21,396 nt of DNA, from contig JAEYWA010000033.1 in assembly GCA_023431385.1 (NCBI GenBank), positions 1-21,396 of the forward strand. Direction: 5' to 3'. The DNA is from Bacillota bacterium. Lineage in GTDB: Bacteria; Bacillota; Clostridia; Acetivibrionales; DSM-1351. Made by a program: the position numbers and the translations under genes. Shown piece after piece: positions 1 to 7,363 of this stretch (within the stretch, counting starts at the first letter, position 1; every line of letters starts with the position of its first letter). A model generated the notes under the pieces. That model ran no database searches and had not been told where the DNA came from. It saw only the letters and a list, made by a program, of their open reading frames with translations.

Positions 1-110
1 CCTTCATCCATAGTTTTTCTAAGTGCCTTATATGTGGCTTTAGGCAGTCTTTCTCTCATTACTGAATCATTGAATACATTTGAACCAAAGATTTCACTTA
101 AATGACTCAT
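1..110 (-). CDS. glnN: Glutamine synthetase type III, N-terminal fragment
   Basis: The reverse strand opens with ATG at 110, preceded by GAGGTG at 115-120 with normal spacing, and runs off the left edge after 36 full codons. The translation begins MSHLSEIFGSNVFNDSVM and continues with RERLPKATYKALRKTMDEG. FGS-VFND-VM-RLPK-TYKAL is the hallmark start of type III (GlnN) glutamine synthetases, which make glutamine from glutamate, ammonia and ATP and are roughly 700 residues long. Only the N-terminal edge is present, so no catalytic residues can be checked. The gene is transcribed divergently from the transglutaminase-like gene. The symbol rests on recalled family similarity of this short stretch. 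Confidence 0.82.
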   Translation of the reverse strand, partial: MSHLSEIFGSNVFNDSVMRERLPKATYKALRKTMDE

Positions 111-270
111 AAATCACCTCATAAAATTTATTAAATATTTATTGAAAAGCAGCTTACACACAGGACGCTCTCAAAAAAGATATAAAGCAAAAGACATAAA
201 AAAATGAATATTGCTTTCCTGCATTAAGCTACTATTACAGACTTAAACTATTATTAATTTATACTATTAA

Positions 271-299
271 AAGATACAATTTTTTATTAATAATTGCAA
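271..299 (-). promoter_or_regulatory. Possible promoter for the glutamine synthetase gene
   Basis: On the reverse strand TTGCAA (294-299) and TATCTT (271-276) are separated by 17 nt, a plausible sigma-A arrangement. It would leave a leader of about 150 nt before the ATG at 110. I see no riboswitch or recognisable GlnR box in that leader. The rest of the divergent gap (111-583) is AT-rich and holds no gene. Confidence 0.3.
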
Positions 300-503
300 G
301 AGAAAAAAATGATTACGTCTTTTTTTATCAGTAGTTAGCGTCCTTAAATTGTTTACTAACTTGAAAATACTAGATTATATAGGTTTGGAGAAAACTAGCT
401 CATTAATAATCAATTAGAAATTGCAATAACTTTCACAAATGGTTTCAAAAAGTTTTACAGTTATATTACCTTTTATGGGGAAATATAATTATTACTGCAA
501 TTA

Positions 504-512
504 TGCTATAAT
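504..512 (+). promoter_or_regulatory. Extended -10 promoter for the transglutaminase-like gene
   Basis: TGCTATAAT at 504-512 is an extended -10 element (TGn followed by a perfect TATAAT). No good -35 box lies 17 nt upstream, as is common for extended -10 promoters. It lies about 80 nt before the predicted start at 593. A second TATAAT at 572-577 is too close to the ribosome binding site to serve as the main promoter. Confidence 0.45.
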
Positions 513-592
513 ACTACTGTTACAGACTGTATTTTTGTCAAATAACCAGTTCTGTTAAAGCATTCTACTTTTATAATGTTAAGGTGGTAATC

Positions 593-1792
593 TTGATTAA
601 CATAAACTTTAATCCTGTAAGTTTAATATTAATTATTCCGGTGTTATTTATACTTATATCTTCATTGTTTACACCATTTAACCGAGACAGGATAGTAAAT
701 GGATTTTACTCTATTGTTAATAACCTGGAATTTATAACAGCATTGTTGATTGCATTGTTTATAACAAGGGGAATTTTTTTTGACAGAAGCAACTATATTT
801 TTAAACGTGTATATGATGTAATTCCTGTAAATGTAAAAACAAGCTTAGCCGCAAACAATATCTATACATTCCTTTGTGCAGCTTTTATAATACTTATAAT
901 TGTTGTCCTGATATTGAGACTTATTACCTACCCTTTATATAAATATGTCTTTGCCGGAATCGCCAACCGGATATATAAATCAATGAATTCTCTGAGCAAG
1001 TTTACAAAAAAAATAATTTCTTTTTTATGCAGCATTCCAAGAGCACTTGTTACATTAATATGTATAAGTTTTATATTTTATTTCTTTTCGTACTATTTTA
1101 CGGTTCCTGGACTATCGAGATATATTGATGAATCCAGGGTACTTAATACGGTTTATAATACTGCGTTAAAACCCGTTATAGATTCGGATATCGCAAAAAA
1201 AATTCCTGTAATTATTAATGACCAATTTAACAAACAGGAAGGTATCGGAGAACAAAGGTCCAAAATCGCCGAAAATATTAAGGATGCTCTGGGTAATTAC
1301 AATATTAAGGTAATTCAATACTTTAACGGTGTAACCCTTGATGATGCTGTAAAATCTAACTCTGAAATTGATGAGTTGGCGATTGAGCTTACTAGGGGAG
1401 AAAAGGATGATTATAGTAAGGGTAAGAAAATTTATAAATGGATTACTAAAAACATCCATTATGACTATGAAAAGGCAAGAATAATCGCAAAGGAAACCAA
1501 AGGCACGCAATCAGGAACAATCGTTTGTTATGAAACTAAAAAAGGGATTTGCTTTGATTATTCAAGTTTGTTTATTTCAATGTGCAGAGCTAACGGTATC
1601 AGGGTCAGGCTTATAACCGGACTGGGATATAGCGGACTCTCATGGGGAGATCATGCCTGGAACCAATTTTATGATTCACAGGAAAAAAGGTGGGTTAATG
1701 TTGACTGTACTTTTGGAGTCAGCGGAAATTACTTTGATACAGCTAAATTTTCTTTTGATCATAAGAATGACGAAATACAGGGAGAATGGTGA
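593..1792 (+). CDS. Membrane-anchored transglutaminase-like (papain-fold) protein
   Basis: The N-terminal half contains about four hydrophobic membrane segments (roughly residues 8-25, 45-60, 88-110 and 145-170). A C-terminal transglutaminase-like core follows from about residue 255. The triad is visible: Cys320 in KKGICFDYSSLF, His354 in WGDHAWNQFY and Asp371 in WVNVDCTFG, the standard order for this fold. Bacterial members act as peptidases or in protein cross-linking; the substrate here is unknown. The core would lie on one face of the membrane, probably outside. Start choice: AAGGTGG at 581-587 sits 5 nt before TTG 593; a GTG at 584 overlaps that site and is less likely. The sensor kinase follows 132 nt downstream in the same direction, and a functional link is only a guess. 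Confidence 0.8.
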   Translation: MININFNPVSLILIIPVLFILISSLFTPFNRDRIVNGFYSIVNNLEFITALLIALFITRGIFFDRSNYIFKRVYDVIPVNVKTSLAANNIYTFLCAAFIILIIVVLILRLITYPLYKYVFAGIANRIYKSMNSLSKFTKKIISFLCSIPRALVTLICISFIFYFFSYYFTVPGLSRYIDESRVLNTVYNTALKPVIDSDIAKKIPVIINDQFNKQEGIGEQRSKIAENIKDALGNYNIKVIQYFNGVTLDDAVKSNSEIDELAIELTRGEKDDYSKGKKIYKWITKNIHYDYEKARIIAKETKGTQSGTIVCYETKKGICFDYSSLFISMCRANGIRVRLITGLGYSGLSWGDHAWNQFYDSQEKRWVNVDCTFGVSGNYFDTAKFSFDHKNDEIQGEW

Positions 1793-1800
1793 TTCTTTTA

Positions 1801-1817
1801 TCCTAAATTATTTAGGA
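1801..1817 (+). repeat. Short palindrome after the transglutaminase-like gene
   Basis: A 17-nt perfect inverted repeat (TCCTAAAT-T-ATTTAGGA) lies just past the stop codon. It is AT-rich with no following T tract, so it is at best a weak transcription end or an mRNA-stabilising hairpin. Confidence 0.35.
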
Positions 1818-1924
1818 AAGAACTATTTTATAAATATAGAAATTTATGTAAATTAGTAGTAAAATGGTATAGATTTCAAAAATAATATATTAAAATATTA
1901 TAATTCTTATAGGGGATTAAAACA

Positions 1925-3706
1925 ATGAAGCTCAAACTTAAAAATATTCCCGGAATTGAATTCATACTGTTAATTTTAGTACTAATTATGAGCATATTTG
2001 GAGTTTTGGGAGGTATATCCTATCAGAATACTTCAAGGGTTCTTAAAAACAGTATAATTGACAATGCCGTCAACAGGACCAGAGACAACGCCAATCTATT
2101 AAATCAGCATATCATCGAGTTTAAAACCATTATTGAAGGAGTTAGTTATAAGAGTGAAATACAATCCATGGACTGGTCTGTTCAAAAGCCTATTCTCATT
2201 GAGGAGGCTAAAAGGCTTAAGGTTTTAAGATTTCTAATAACTGATTTAAAAGGATATGCACATTCAACAACAGGCGATGAGCTGGACCTTTCCGACAGGT
2301 TGTGGGTTAAGAAGGCATTAATGGGAGAAACATTTATATCTGAGCCGTTTCAAGGAAGAATTGATAGTAACACAATAATAGTATGTTCGACACCTATAAA
2401 AAATAAAGAAGGAATTATCATCGGCTCCCTTTCGGCCACTATTGACCCTGCTTATTTACATAATATTGTCGGAAACATAAAAATAGGAGAGACAGGCACC
2501 GGATTCATTATAAGTAAGGAAGGAAAAATAATAGCTCAATCTGAAGAAGACGTAACACCTTCTAAACAAGCTAATGTCTCAGTGAATTCAGAGTATGCTG
2601 ACTTGTATAAAGGGGTAAATGCAAATACCATAGGTCATTCCTTTTATAAATATGCCGGAGAGAATTATTTTGCCGCATATGCCAAAATTACAGATTCCGG
2701 ATGGTATCTGGCATTAGCAGCACCTGAGGATGAGGTGTTTAAAGAACTGGATCTACTCAGAGGAAATTTTATAGTTTTGACTTGTATAACTATAGTGTTT
2801 GGGATATTTTGCTGTCTTTTGTTAGCGGGATATTTCTTTAAAACCAGAGTTGTTCAAAATCTACAAATGTTGGTGGAAGAAGATAAGCGACTGCTTAAAG
2901 AATCAGCGGAACTTGAAAAGCTGAGAACACAGTTTTTTGCCAATATAACACACGAATTCAGGACTCCGCTGAATGTAATACTTGCATCTATTCAGCTGTG
3001 CAAATTCTATTTTGATAAAGAAGGGACTCCTAATACAAATAGTCTTTCAAAACACTTGAAGACTATGAAGCAAAACTGTTACAGATTAATGAGACTAGTA
3101 AATAATCTTATCGATACTACAAAAGTTGATGTAGGTTTTCTTGAAAAACATGCCAGCAATCATAACATAGTAAAAATTGTTGAGGATATAGTTATGTCAA
3201 TTCAAGAGTTTACTGAGAATAAAGGAATTAACCTGTCCTTTGAAAAAAACACCGAAGAAAAGATAATTGCCTGTGACGTTGATAAAATTGAGAGAATAAT
3301 GCTTAACCTGATTTCGAATGCAATTAAGTTTACCGATCAGGGAGGAAGTATTTATGTTAAGGTTCAGGACAAAGGAGATACCATATTGATATCCGTCAAA
3401 GACACCGGTATAGGTATACCCGAGGATAAGCAAAGCGTTATCTTTGAACGCTTTGTTCAGGTTGAACAAACTCTTACAAAAAACAAAGATGGCAGCGGTA
3501 TAGGACTTGCCATGGTAAAATCTTTTGTTGAAATGCATGGGGGCAGTATCTGTGCAGTCAGCGAGTTTGGTAAAGGCAGTGAATTTTTTGTTGATTTACC
3601 CGTTACAACAGTGGAGAAGAAGGAAGAAGAGATTTTTCTTGAAGAAGTGGAAACACAAAGAAGAATAGAAAGAATCAACATTGAATTTTCAGATATTTAT
3701 TTGTAG
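1925..3706 (+). CDS. Sensor histidine kinase with extracellular Cache-type domain
   Basis: This is a membrane sensor kinase of 593 residues. A transmembrane segment at about 12-33 is followed by an extracellular double-Cache (PDC) type region to about residue 278, with typical text such as DLSDRLWVKKAL and TGTGFIISKEGKIIAQ. A second membrane helix (about 280-305) and a short coiled stretch lead to the HisKA domain, with the phosphoacceptor His343 in FFANITHEFRTPLN. The ATPase domain has the N box (NLISNAIKFT), G1 (DTGIGIPED) and G2 (GSGIGLAMVKSF). No receiver domain and no adjacent response regulator gene is present, so it is an orphan kinase whose partner lies elsewhere. Cache domains usually sense small molecules such as amino or carboxylic acids. 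AGGGG at 1911-1915 precedes the ATG. It ends at a strong terminator and is probably transcribed alone or with the gene upstream. Confidence 0.93.
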   Translation: MKLKLKNIPGIEFILLILVLIMSIFGVLGGISYQNTSRVLKNSIIDNAVNRTRDNANLLNQHIIEFKTIIEGVSYKSEIQSMDWSVQKPILIEEAKRLKVLRFLITDLKGYAHSTTGDELDLSDRLWVKKALMGETFISEPFQGRIDSNTIIVCSTPIKNKEGIIIGSLSATIDPAYLHNIVGNIKIGETGTGFIISKEGKIIAQSEEDVTPSKQANVSVNSEYADLYKGVNANTIGHSFYKYAGENYFAAYAKITDSGWYLALAAPEDEVFKELDLLRGNFIVLTCITIVFGIFCCLLLAGYFFKTRVVQNLQMLVEEDKRLLKESAELEKLRTQFFANITHEFRTPLNVILASIQLCKFYFDKEGTPNTNSLSKHLKTMKQNCYRLMRLVNNLIDTTKVDVGFLEKHASNHNIVKIVEDIVMSIQEFTENKGINLSFEKNTEEKIIACDVDKIERIMLNLISNAIKFTDQGGSIYVKVQDKGDTILISVKDTGIGIPEDKQSVIFERFVQVEQTLTKNKDGSGIGLAMVKSFVEMHGGSICAVSEFGKGSEFFVDLPVTTVEKKEEEIFLEEVETQRRIERINIEFSDIYL

Positions 3707-3777
3707 TAATTCATTAAGGTAGAGTACTAAAATAAACTTTTGCCTAAAAAACATTTTAGTGGTAATATTATTCTTAT

Positions 3778-3812
3778 AAAATAACCGGCTATGGTCATAG
3801 CCGGTTATTTTA
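3778..3812 (+). terminator. Strong terminator after the Cache sensor kinase
   Basis: A perfect long stem (AATAACCGGCTATG, 2-nt loop, CATAGCCGGTTATT) runs into a T-rich stretch. The A-rich left side makes it potentially bidirectional. It separates the kinase from the peptidase-like gene. Confidence 0.88.
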
Positions 3813-3892
3813 TAAGAGGAAATAGTAGGGATTAAATATATTATGATATTCACAACAAAGTCTCATTAATTAATAAAGGAGAAGATGAGTTA

Positions 3893-5089
3893 ATGTATAT
3901 AGATATTAAGGTTTCACAAGAGGAACTTAAACAAAGAATTGATAAGTTATGTAAAACTATCAGTCAAAAGTATTCTGATTGGGACTCAACAATTATATTA
4001 AGCAAGGTTAATCAGTATTATTTTACCGGTACTATGCAGGATGGCATATTGATAATTAAAAAGAACGGTGACGCCATGTACTTTGCACGGAGAAGCTATG
4101 AAAGAGCCAAAGCTGAATCACCACTGTCTTGCATTTTTCCCATGGAGAGCTACAGGGAAGCTGCGATGGTAGCAGGAAAGGAACTTGGTAATACCCTTGT
4201 TGAAACTGAAATACTTACTTTAGCCATCCTTGAAAGGCTTAAGAAGTACTTTTCAATAAATCAGATGTTTAGTGTTGACAATATTATTTTCAGCGTAAGA
4301 GCTGTTAAAAGTGCATATGAACTTGGTTTATTGAAAGAGTCAGGAAAGAAGCATCAAAAGTTGCTTGACGAAGTTGTACCTTCCATCATGAGAGAAGGCA
4401 TGAGTGAACTGGACTTTACAGCTGAGCTTTATCAACAGATGCTGAAAATCGGATTCCATGGAGTTTCTCGCTTCTTCCGATATCAGACTGAGATGATTGC
4501 AGGTCAGGTTGGGTTCGGGGAAAATTCCTTGTATCCGACTAATTTTGACGGGCCGGGTGGTATGAAGGGAATGAGTGCTGCAGTCCCGATAATCGGTAGC
4601 AGAGACACATATCTCAAAAAGGGAGACCTGGTATTTGTTGATATAGGATTTGGTATCGAAGGATATCATAGTGACAGAACTCAGGTTTATATGTTTGGAG
4701 ATACACCTCCTGCCGAGGTTGTCAGGGCACATCGTAAATGTATTGAAGTAGAGAAACGTACCGCCGAATTATTACTGCCTGGAAATATTCCTTCACGGAT
4801 ATATGAAACAGTAATCTCTGAACTAGATGAGGATTTTTTGGAAAACTTTATGGGCTTCAAAAATCGAAAGGTCAAATTTCTGGGTCATGGAATAGGTCTT
4901 CATATTGATGAACTACCTGCTATAGCCATGGGCTTTGATGAACCTCTTACGGAACATATGGTTATAGCTGTTGAGCCCAAAAAAGGAATTGCGGGAGTTG
5001 GAATGGTAGGTGTAGAAGATACTTATATAGTTACACCGGATGGAGGAAAGCTGATTACGGGTGGAGAAAAGGATATCATAGTAGTATGA
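3893..5089 (+). CDS. M24 family metallopeptidase (Xaa-Pro aminopeptidase-like)
   Basis: The 398-residue length and two-part layout match prolidase/Xaa-Pro aminopeptidase-like proteins: a creatinase-like N-terminal domain (about 1-150) and a pita-bread catalytic domain. All five metal ligands are present: Asp250 and Asp261 (FVDIGFGIEGYHSDRTQ), His332 (GHGIGLHIDE), Glu361 (AVEPKK) and Glu375 (GVEDTY). It should therefore bind two metal ions and be active, probably on peptides with proline in the second position or related amide substrates. No signal peptide is seen, so it is cytoplasmic. AAAGGAG at 3875-3881 precedes the ATG. The stop overlaps the start of the WYL regulator gene (ATGA), indicating translational coupling. 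Exact substrate cannot be decided from the sequence. Confidence 0.9.
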   Translation: MYIDIKVSQEELKQRIDKLCKTISQKYSDWDSTIILSKVNQYYFTGTMQDGILIIKKNGDAMYFARRSYERAKAESPLSCIFPMESYREAAMVAGKELGNTLVETEILTLAILERLKKYFSINQMFSVDNIIFSVRAVKSAYELGLLKESGKKHQKLLDEVVPSIMREGMSELDFTAELYQQMLKIGFHGVSRFFRYQTEMIAGQVGFGENSLYPTNFDGPGGMKGMSAAVPIIGSRDTYLKKGDLVFVDIGFGIEGYHSDRTQVYMFGDTPPAEVVRAHRKCIEVEKRTAELLLPGNIPSRIYETVISELDEDFLENFMGFKNRKVKFLGHGIGLHIDELPAIAMGFDEPLTEHMVIAVEPKKGIAGVGMVGVEDTYIVTPDGGKLITGGEKDIIVV

Positions 5090-5997
5090 AAATAGACAGA
5101 TTACTGGGTATCATTACAATTCTCCTTCAACGGGACAAAGTGACGGCTCCCGAGTTGGCCTTAAAGTTTGAAGTCTCCAGAAGGACTATTCAGAGAGATG
5201 TTGAGGATATTTGCAAAGCCGGTATTCCTATAATAACCTATCAGGGTGGTGACGGTGGTATTTCCATTGCTGAGGGCTATAAACTTGATAAAACGGTAAT
5301 TTCAGTAGATGAACTGAACAATATAATTGCTGGATTAAAAAGTATTGACAGTGTAGCGAGAACTGAGGATATCGGACGGTTGATTACAAAACTTTTACCA
5401 AAGCAAAATCCAACCGGAACCGGTGAAAAAATACTAATTGATCTTGCCTCCCACAATAAAAGCAGCCTTTCCGACAAGATAACCCTTATCAGAAAGGCAA
5501 TTTCCGAGAGCCGGCTGGTCAGCTTTGAGTATTATTCCGAAAAAGGAGTTTCTTACCGGTTAATCGAGCCGTATATAGTTACATATAGATGGTCAGCCTG
5601 GTATGTTTACGGCTATTGTACTGAAAAGGCAGATTTTAGGTTATTCAAGCTGAACAGGCTTTGGAAATTGAAGTTTCTGGATGAGGTATTTGATATTAAA
5701 GAAATAAACTCTGATGACCTTAAACTGAAAGACTTTTTTCAGGATGACATTATACTTACAGCATTGTTTGAAAAGGAGACAGAGTATCTTCTTGTGGAGG
5801 AGTACGGTCCTGATTGTTTTGAAGTGACAGATCAAGGTAAGCTGAAGGTTTCAATAGGTTTTACAAACAGAGAATATATATACAGGTGGCTCCTTTCCTC
5901 TGGAAATAGGGTTGAGGTCTTAGAGCCTGTGTCCTTAAGAGCGGATATTATTAAAACAGCAAAAAACTTATTGAAGGTATATGAACATGACATATAG
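5086..5997 (+). CDS. HTH and WYL-domain transcriptional regulator (YafY type)
   Basis: The first 60 residues form a DeoR/HTH_11 winged helix (RLLGIITILLQRDKVTAPELALKF, with recognition helix VSRRTIQRDVEDI). A WYL domain starts near residue 140, with WSAWYVYGYC and FRLFKLNRL; WYL domains bind ligands such as nucleic acids or small molecules and control the attached DNA-binding domain. At 303 residues it has the normal family length. The ATG overlaps the TGA of the M24 gene by 4 nt (ATGA) and has no separate strong Shine-Dalgarno site, so it depends on translation of the upstream gene. This suggests a regulator for the peptidase gene or its pathway, but no target site was identified. No clear terminator follows. 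Confidence 0.9.
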   Translation: MKIDRLLGIITILLQRDKVTAPELALKFEVSRRTIQRDVEDICKAGIPIITYQGGDGGISIAEGYKLDKTVISVDELNNIIAGLKSIDSVARTEDIGRLITKLLPKQNPTGTGEKILIDLASHNKSSLSDKITLIRKAISESRLVSFEYYSEKGVSYRLIEPYIVTYRWSAWYVYGYCTEKADFRLFKLNRLWKLKFLDEVFDIKEINSDDLKLKDFFQDDIILTALFEKETEYLLVEEYGPDCFEVTDQGKLKVSIGFTNREYIYRWLLSSGNRVEVLEPVSLRADIIKTAKNLLKVYEHDI

Positions 5998-6066
5998 TTG
6001 TCCGGTTCGCTATGCTATATTTAGATAAAAGGTTAGAGAAGTAGATTGTGGTTAATACAAATATTG

Positions 6067-6148
6067 GCTATACCATAATAGCTGTATGTGTTTAGCTATA
6101 CCCAGCATAAGCTATTAAGGTTTTATCTGTACCATTATTAGTTATACC
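6067..6148 (+). repeat. GCTATACC repeat cluster between WYL regulator and DUF3795 gene
   Basis: GCTATACC occurs at 6067-6074 and 6095-6102, with GTTATACC at 6141-6148. The first copy is part of the palindrome GCTAT-ACCATA-ATAGC (6067-6082), and a variant CTGTACCATTATTAG precedes the third. It lies upstream of a TATAAT at 6171-6176. It could be an operator array, perhaps for the adjacent WYL regulator, or simply degenerate repeat DNA. Confidence 0.4.
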
Positions 6149-6170
6149 GTCTGCTGTCTAGCCAGTTTAT

Positions 6171-6176
6171 TATAAT
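6171..6176 (+). promoter_or_regulatory. -10 element for the DUF3795/AlkZ-related pair
   Basis: A perfect TATAAT at 6171-6176 lies 28 nt before the DUF3795 start. No convincing -35 box was found 16-18 nt upstream, which would fit an activated promoter. Confidence 0.35.
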
Positions 6177-6203
6177 GCCGTTTGGGCTAATTTGGAGGTA
6201 TGT

Positions 6204-6482
6204 ATGATCGAGTCAAGATGTGGAGTTGTCTGTAGTGAGTGCGATTATAGAGAACAGTTTAACTGTTCCGGCTGTGTTAATATTGCTGTTCCGGCATGGG
6301 GCCAATGTGAAGTGAAAATTTGTTGTGAGAATAAGAAGCTCCAACATTGCGGCGAGTGTGATACCTTTCCTTGTATGCAGTTAAATCAATTTGCATATGA
6401 TGCTGAACATGGTGACAATGGACTTAGAATCGAACAGTGTAAAAAATGGTGTGCAGAGTGTAATTCGACAGGAAAAAAATAA
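6204..6482 (+). CDS. Cysteine-rich DUF3795 family protein
   Basis: This 92-residue protein has its cysteines in the DUF3795 arrangement: CGVVCSECDYREQFNCSGC near the N terminus, then CEVKICC, CGECDTFPCMQL and CKKWC. That many paired cysteines in a small cytoplasmic protein suggests metal (zinc or Fe-S) binding, but no reaction is known for the family. GGAGG at 6194-6198 sets ATG 6204 as the start; a TTG at 6192 overlaps the Shine-Dalgarno site. It is followed after 15 nt by the AlkZ-related gene, so the two form an operon. Confidence 0.82.
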   Translation: MIESRCGVVCSECDYREQFNCSGCVNIAVPAWGQCEVKICCENKKLQHCGECDTFPCMQLNQFAYDAEHGDNGLRIEQCKKWCAECNSTGKK

Positions 6483-6497
6483 AGTAAGGGTGAACTT

Positions 6498-7175
6498 ATG
6501 ACTATACTGCAAAACTATAATGAATTTATCGATAGAGTAAATGAGCTTGGCTTTATGGCTTTGTCGAATATCCTTCCAGGTTTTCCGTCAGTTGCAGATG
6601 AAACAAAAAAGAAGGCCTGGCATACAGGAGACCCGGATACAGATCCATGGCAATGGAAGGATAGGGCAGCCGAAGAAAAGCATTTAGCCTTTGGCTGTAT
6701 ATTAGGAGGGCATAAGGGTTTTGTTTCCAAGCGTATGTATCCATATTTTTATGCTTGCTTTAAACCATTGGATTCAATTAGCTACAGGTGGCAGGAAGGT
6801 CTTGTTAATCAGGAAGTAAAACTGCTATGGGAGCTATTTCAGACACAAACCTTGTTGAATACCAGTGATATAAGGCATCAAATGGGTGTTGGAAAAAAGG
6901 GAGGCAGTAAAGTCGACAATGCAATAGTAGAGCTTCAAAAACTTTATTATATAACTGTTGCTGGTAACAGAAGGAAGTTGAATAAGGCTGGTGAACCATA
7001 CGGGTGGCCTGCAAACGTCTATGACAAGGTTGAAAATTGGGCCCCGGCTTCATGGCTCGAAGCTTCCAAGGATCTGGACAAATTAGAAGCCGGTAGGTAT
7101 ATAATTGAAGAAGGATTAAAGATAAGTCATAATATCGGAGAAGCTCAACTTAGAAAGGCACTGTCAATCAAGTAA
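6498..7175 (+). CDS. AlkZ-related protein (winged-helix, DNA-glycosylase-like)
   Basis: The 225-residue protein contains the stretches WHTGDPDTDPWQWKDRAA, FGCILGGHKGFVSKRMYP and YITVAGNRRKLNKAGEPYGWP. I recall these as typical of clostridial and paenibacillal proteins annotated as AlkZ-related. AlkZ (YcaQ) enzymes are winged-helix DNA glycosylases that unhook interstrand crosslinks. This protein is shorter than AlkZ, and I could not identify the catalytic QxQ/QxD motif, so glycosylase activity is not supported. The Shine-Dalgarno site lies in the 15-nt gap after the DUF3795 gene (AAGGGTG). A strong terminator follows at 7230-7259. The family assignment is from memory of conserved wording, not from a search. 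Confidence 0.65.
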   Translation: MTILQNYNEFIDRVNELGFMALSNILPGFPSVADETKKKAWHTGDPDTDPWQWKDRAAEEKHLAFGCILGGHKGFVSKRMYPYFYACFKPLDSISYRWQEGLVNQEVKLLWELFQTQTLLNTSDIRHQMGVGKKGGSKVDNAIVELQKLYYITVAGNRRKLNKAGEPYGWPANVYDKVENWAPASWLEASKDLDKLEAGRYIIEEGLKISHNIGEAQLRKALSIK

Positions 7176-7229
7176 GTAATCATATTGTAAAAAAATTGAA
7201 ATATATTGTAATTAAAGGCTTACAGATAT

Positions 7230-7259
7230 ACACCCCTGCAGTTTTGGGGTGTTATTTTG
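7230..7259 (+). terminator. Terminator after the AlkZ-related gene
   Basis: ACACCCC (7230-7236) pairs with GGGGTGT (7246-7252) around a 9-nt loop and runs into TTATTTT. It closes the DUF3795/AlkZ-related operon. Confidence 0.85.
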
Positions 7260-7282
7260 TTGTTCATATCTCAATGGGGTGG

Positions 7283-7312
7283 TTAGACATTGGATATTTA
7301 TGGTGTTATAAT
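7283..7312 (+). promoter_or_regulatory. Promoter for the large exported protein gene
   Basis: TTAGAC (7283-7288) and TATAAT (7307-7312) are spaced by 18 nt. They lie about 50 nt before the ATG at 7364 and just past the upstream terminator. Confidence 0.55.
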
Positions 7313-7363
7313 ATACCAATAAATGAAAAATAAGCAATAACAAAATTACATTGGGGGGTTATC

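Noticed and set aside
111..583. Riboswitch or T-box in the divergent gap before the glutamine synthetase gene
   Set aside because: No conserved riboswitch core, T-box motif or terminator/antiterminator pair could be recognised by eye.
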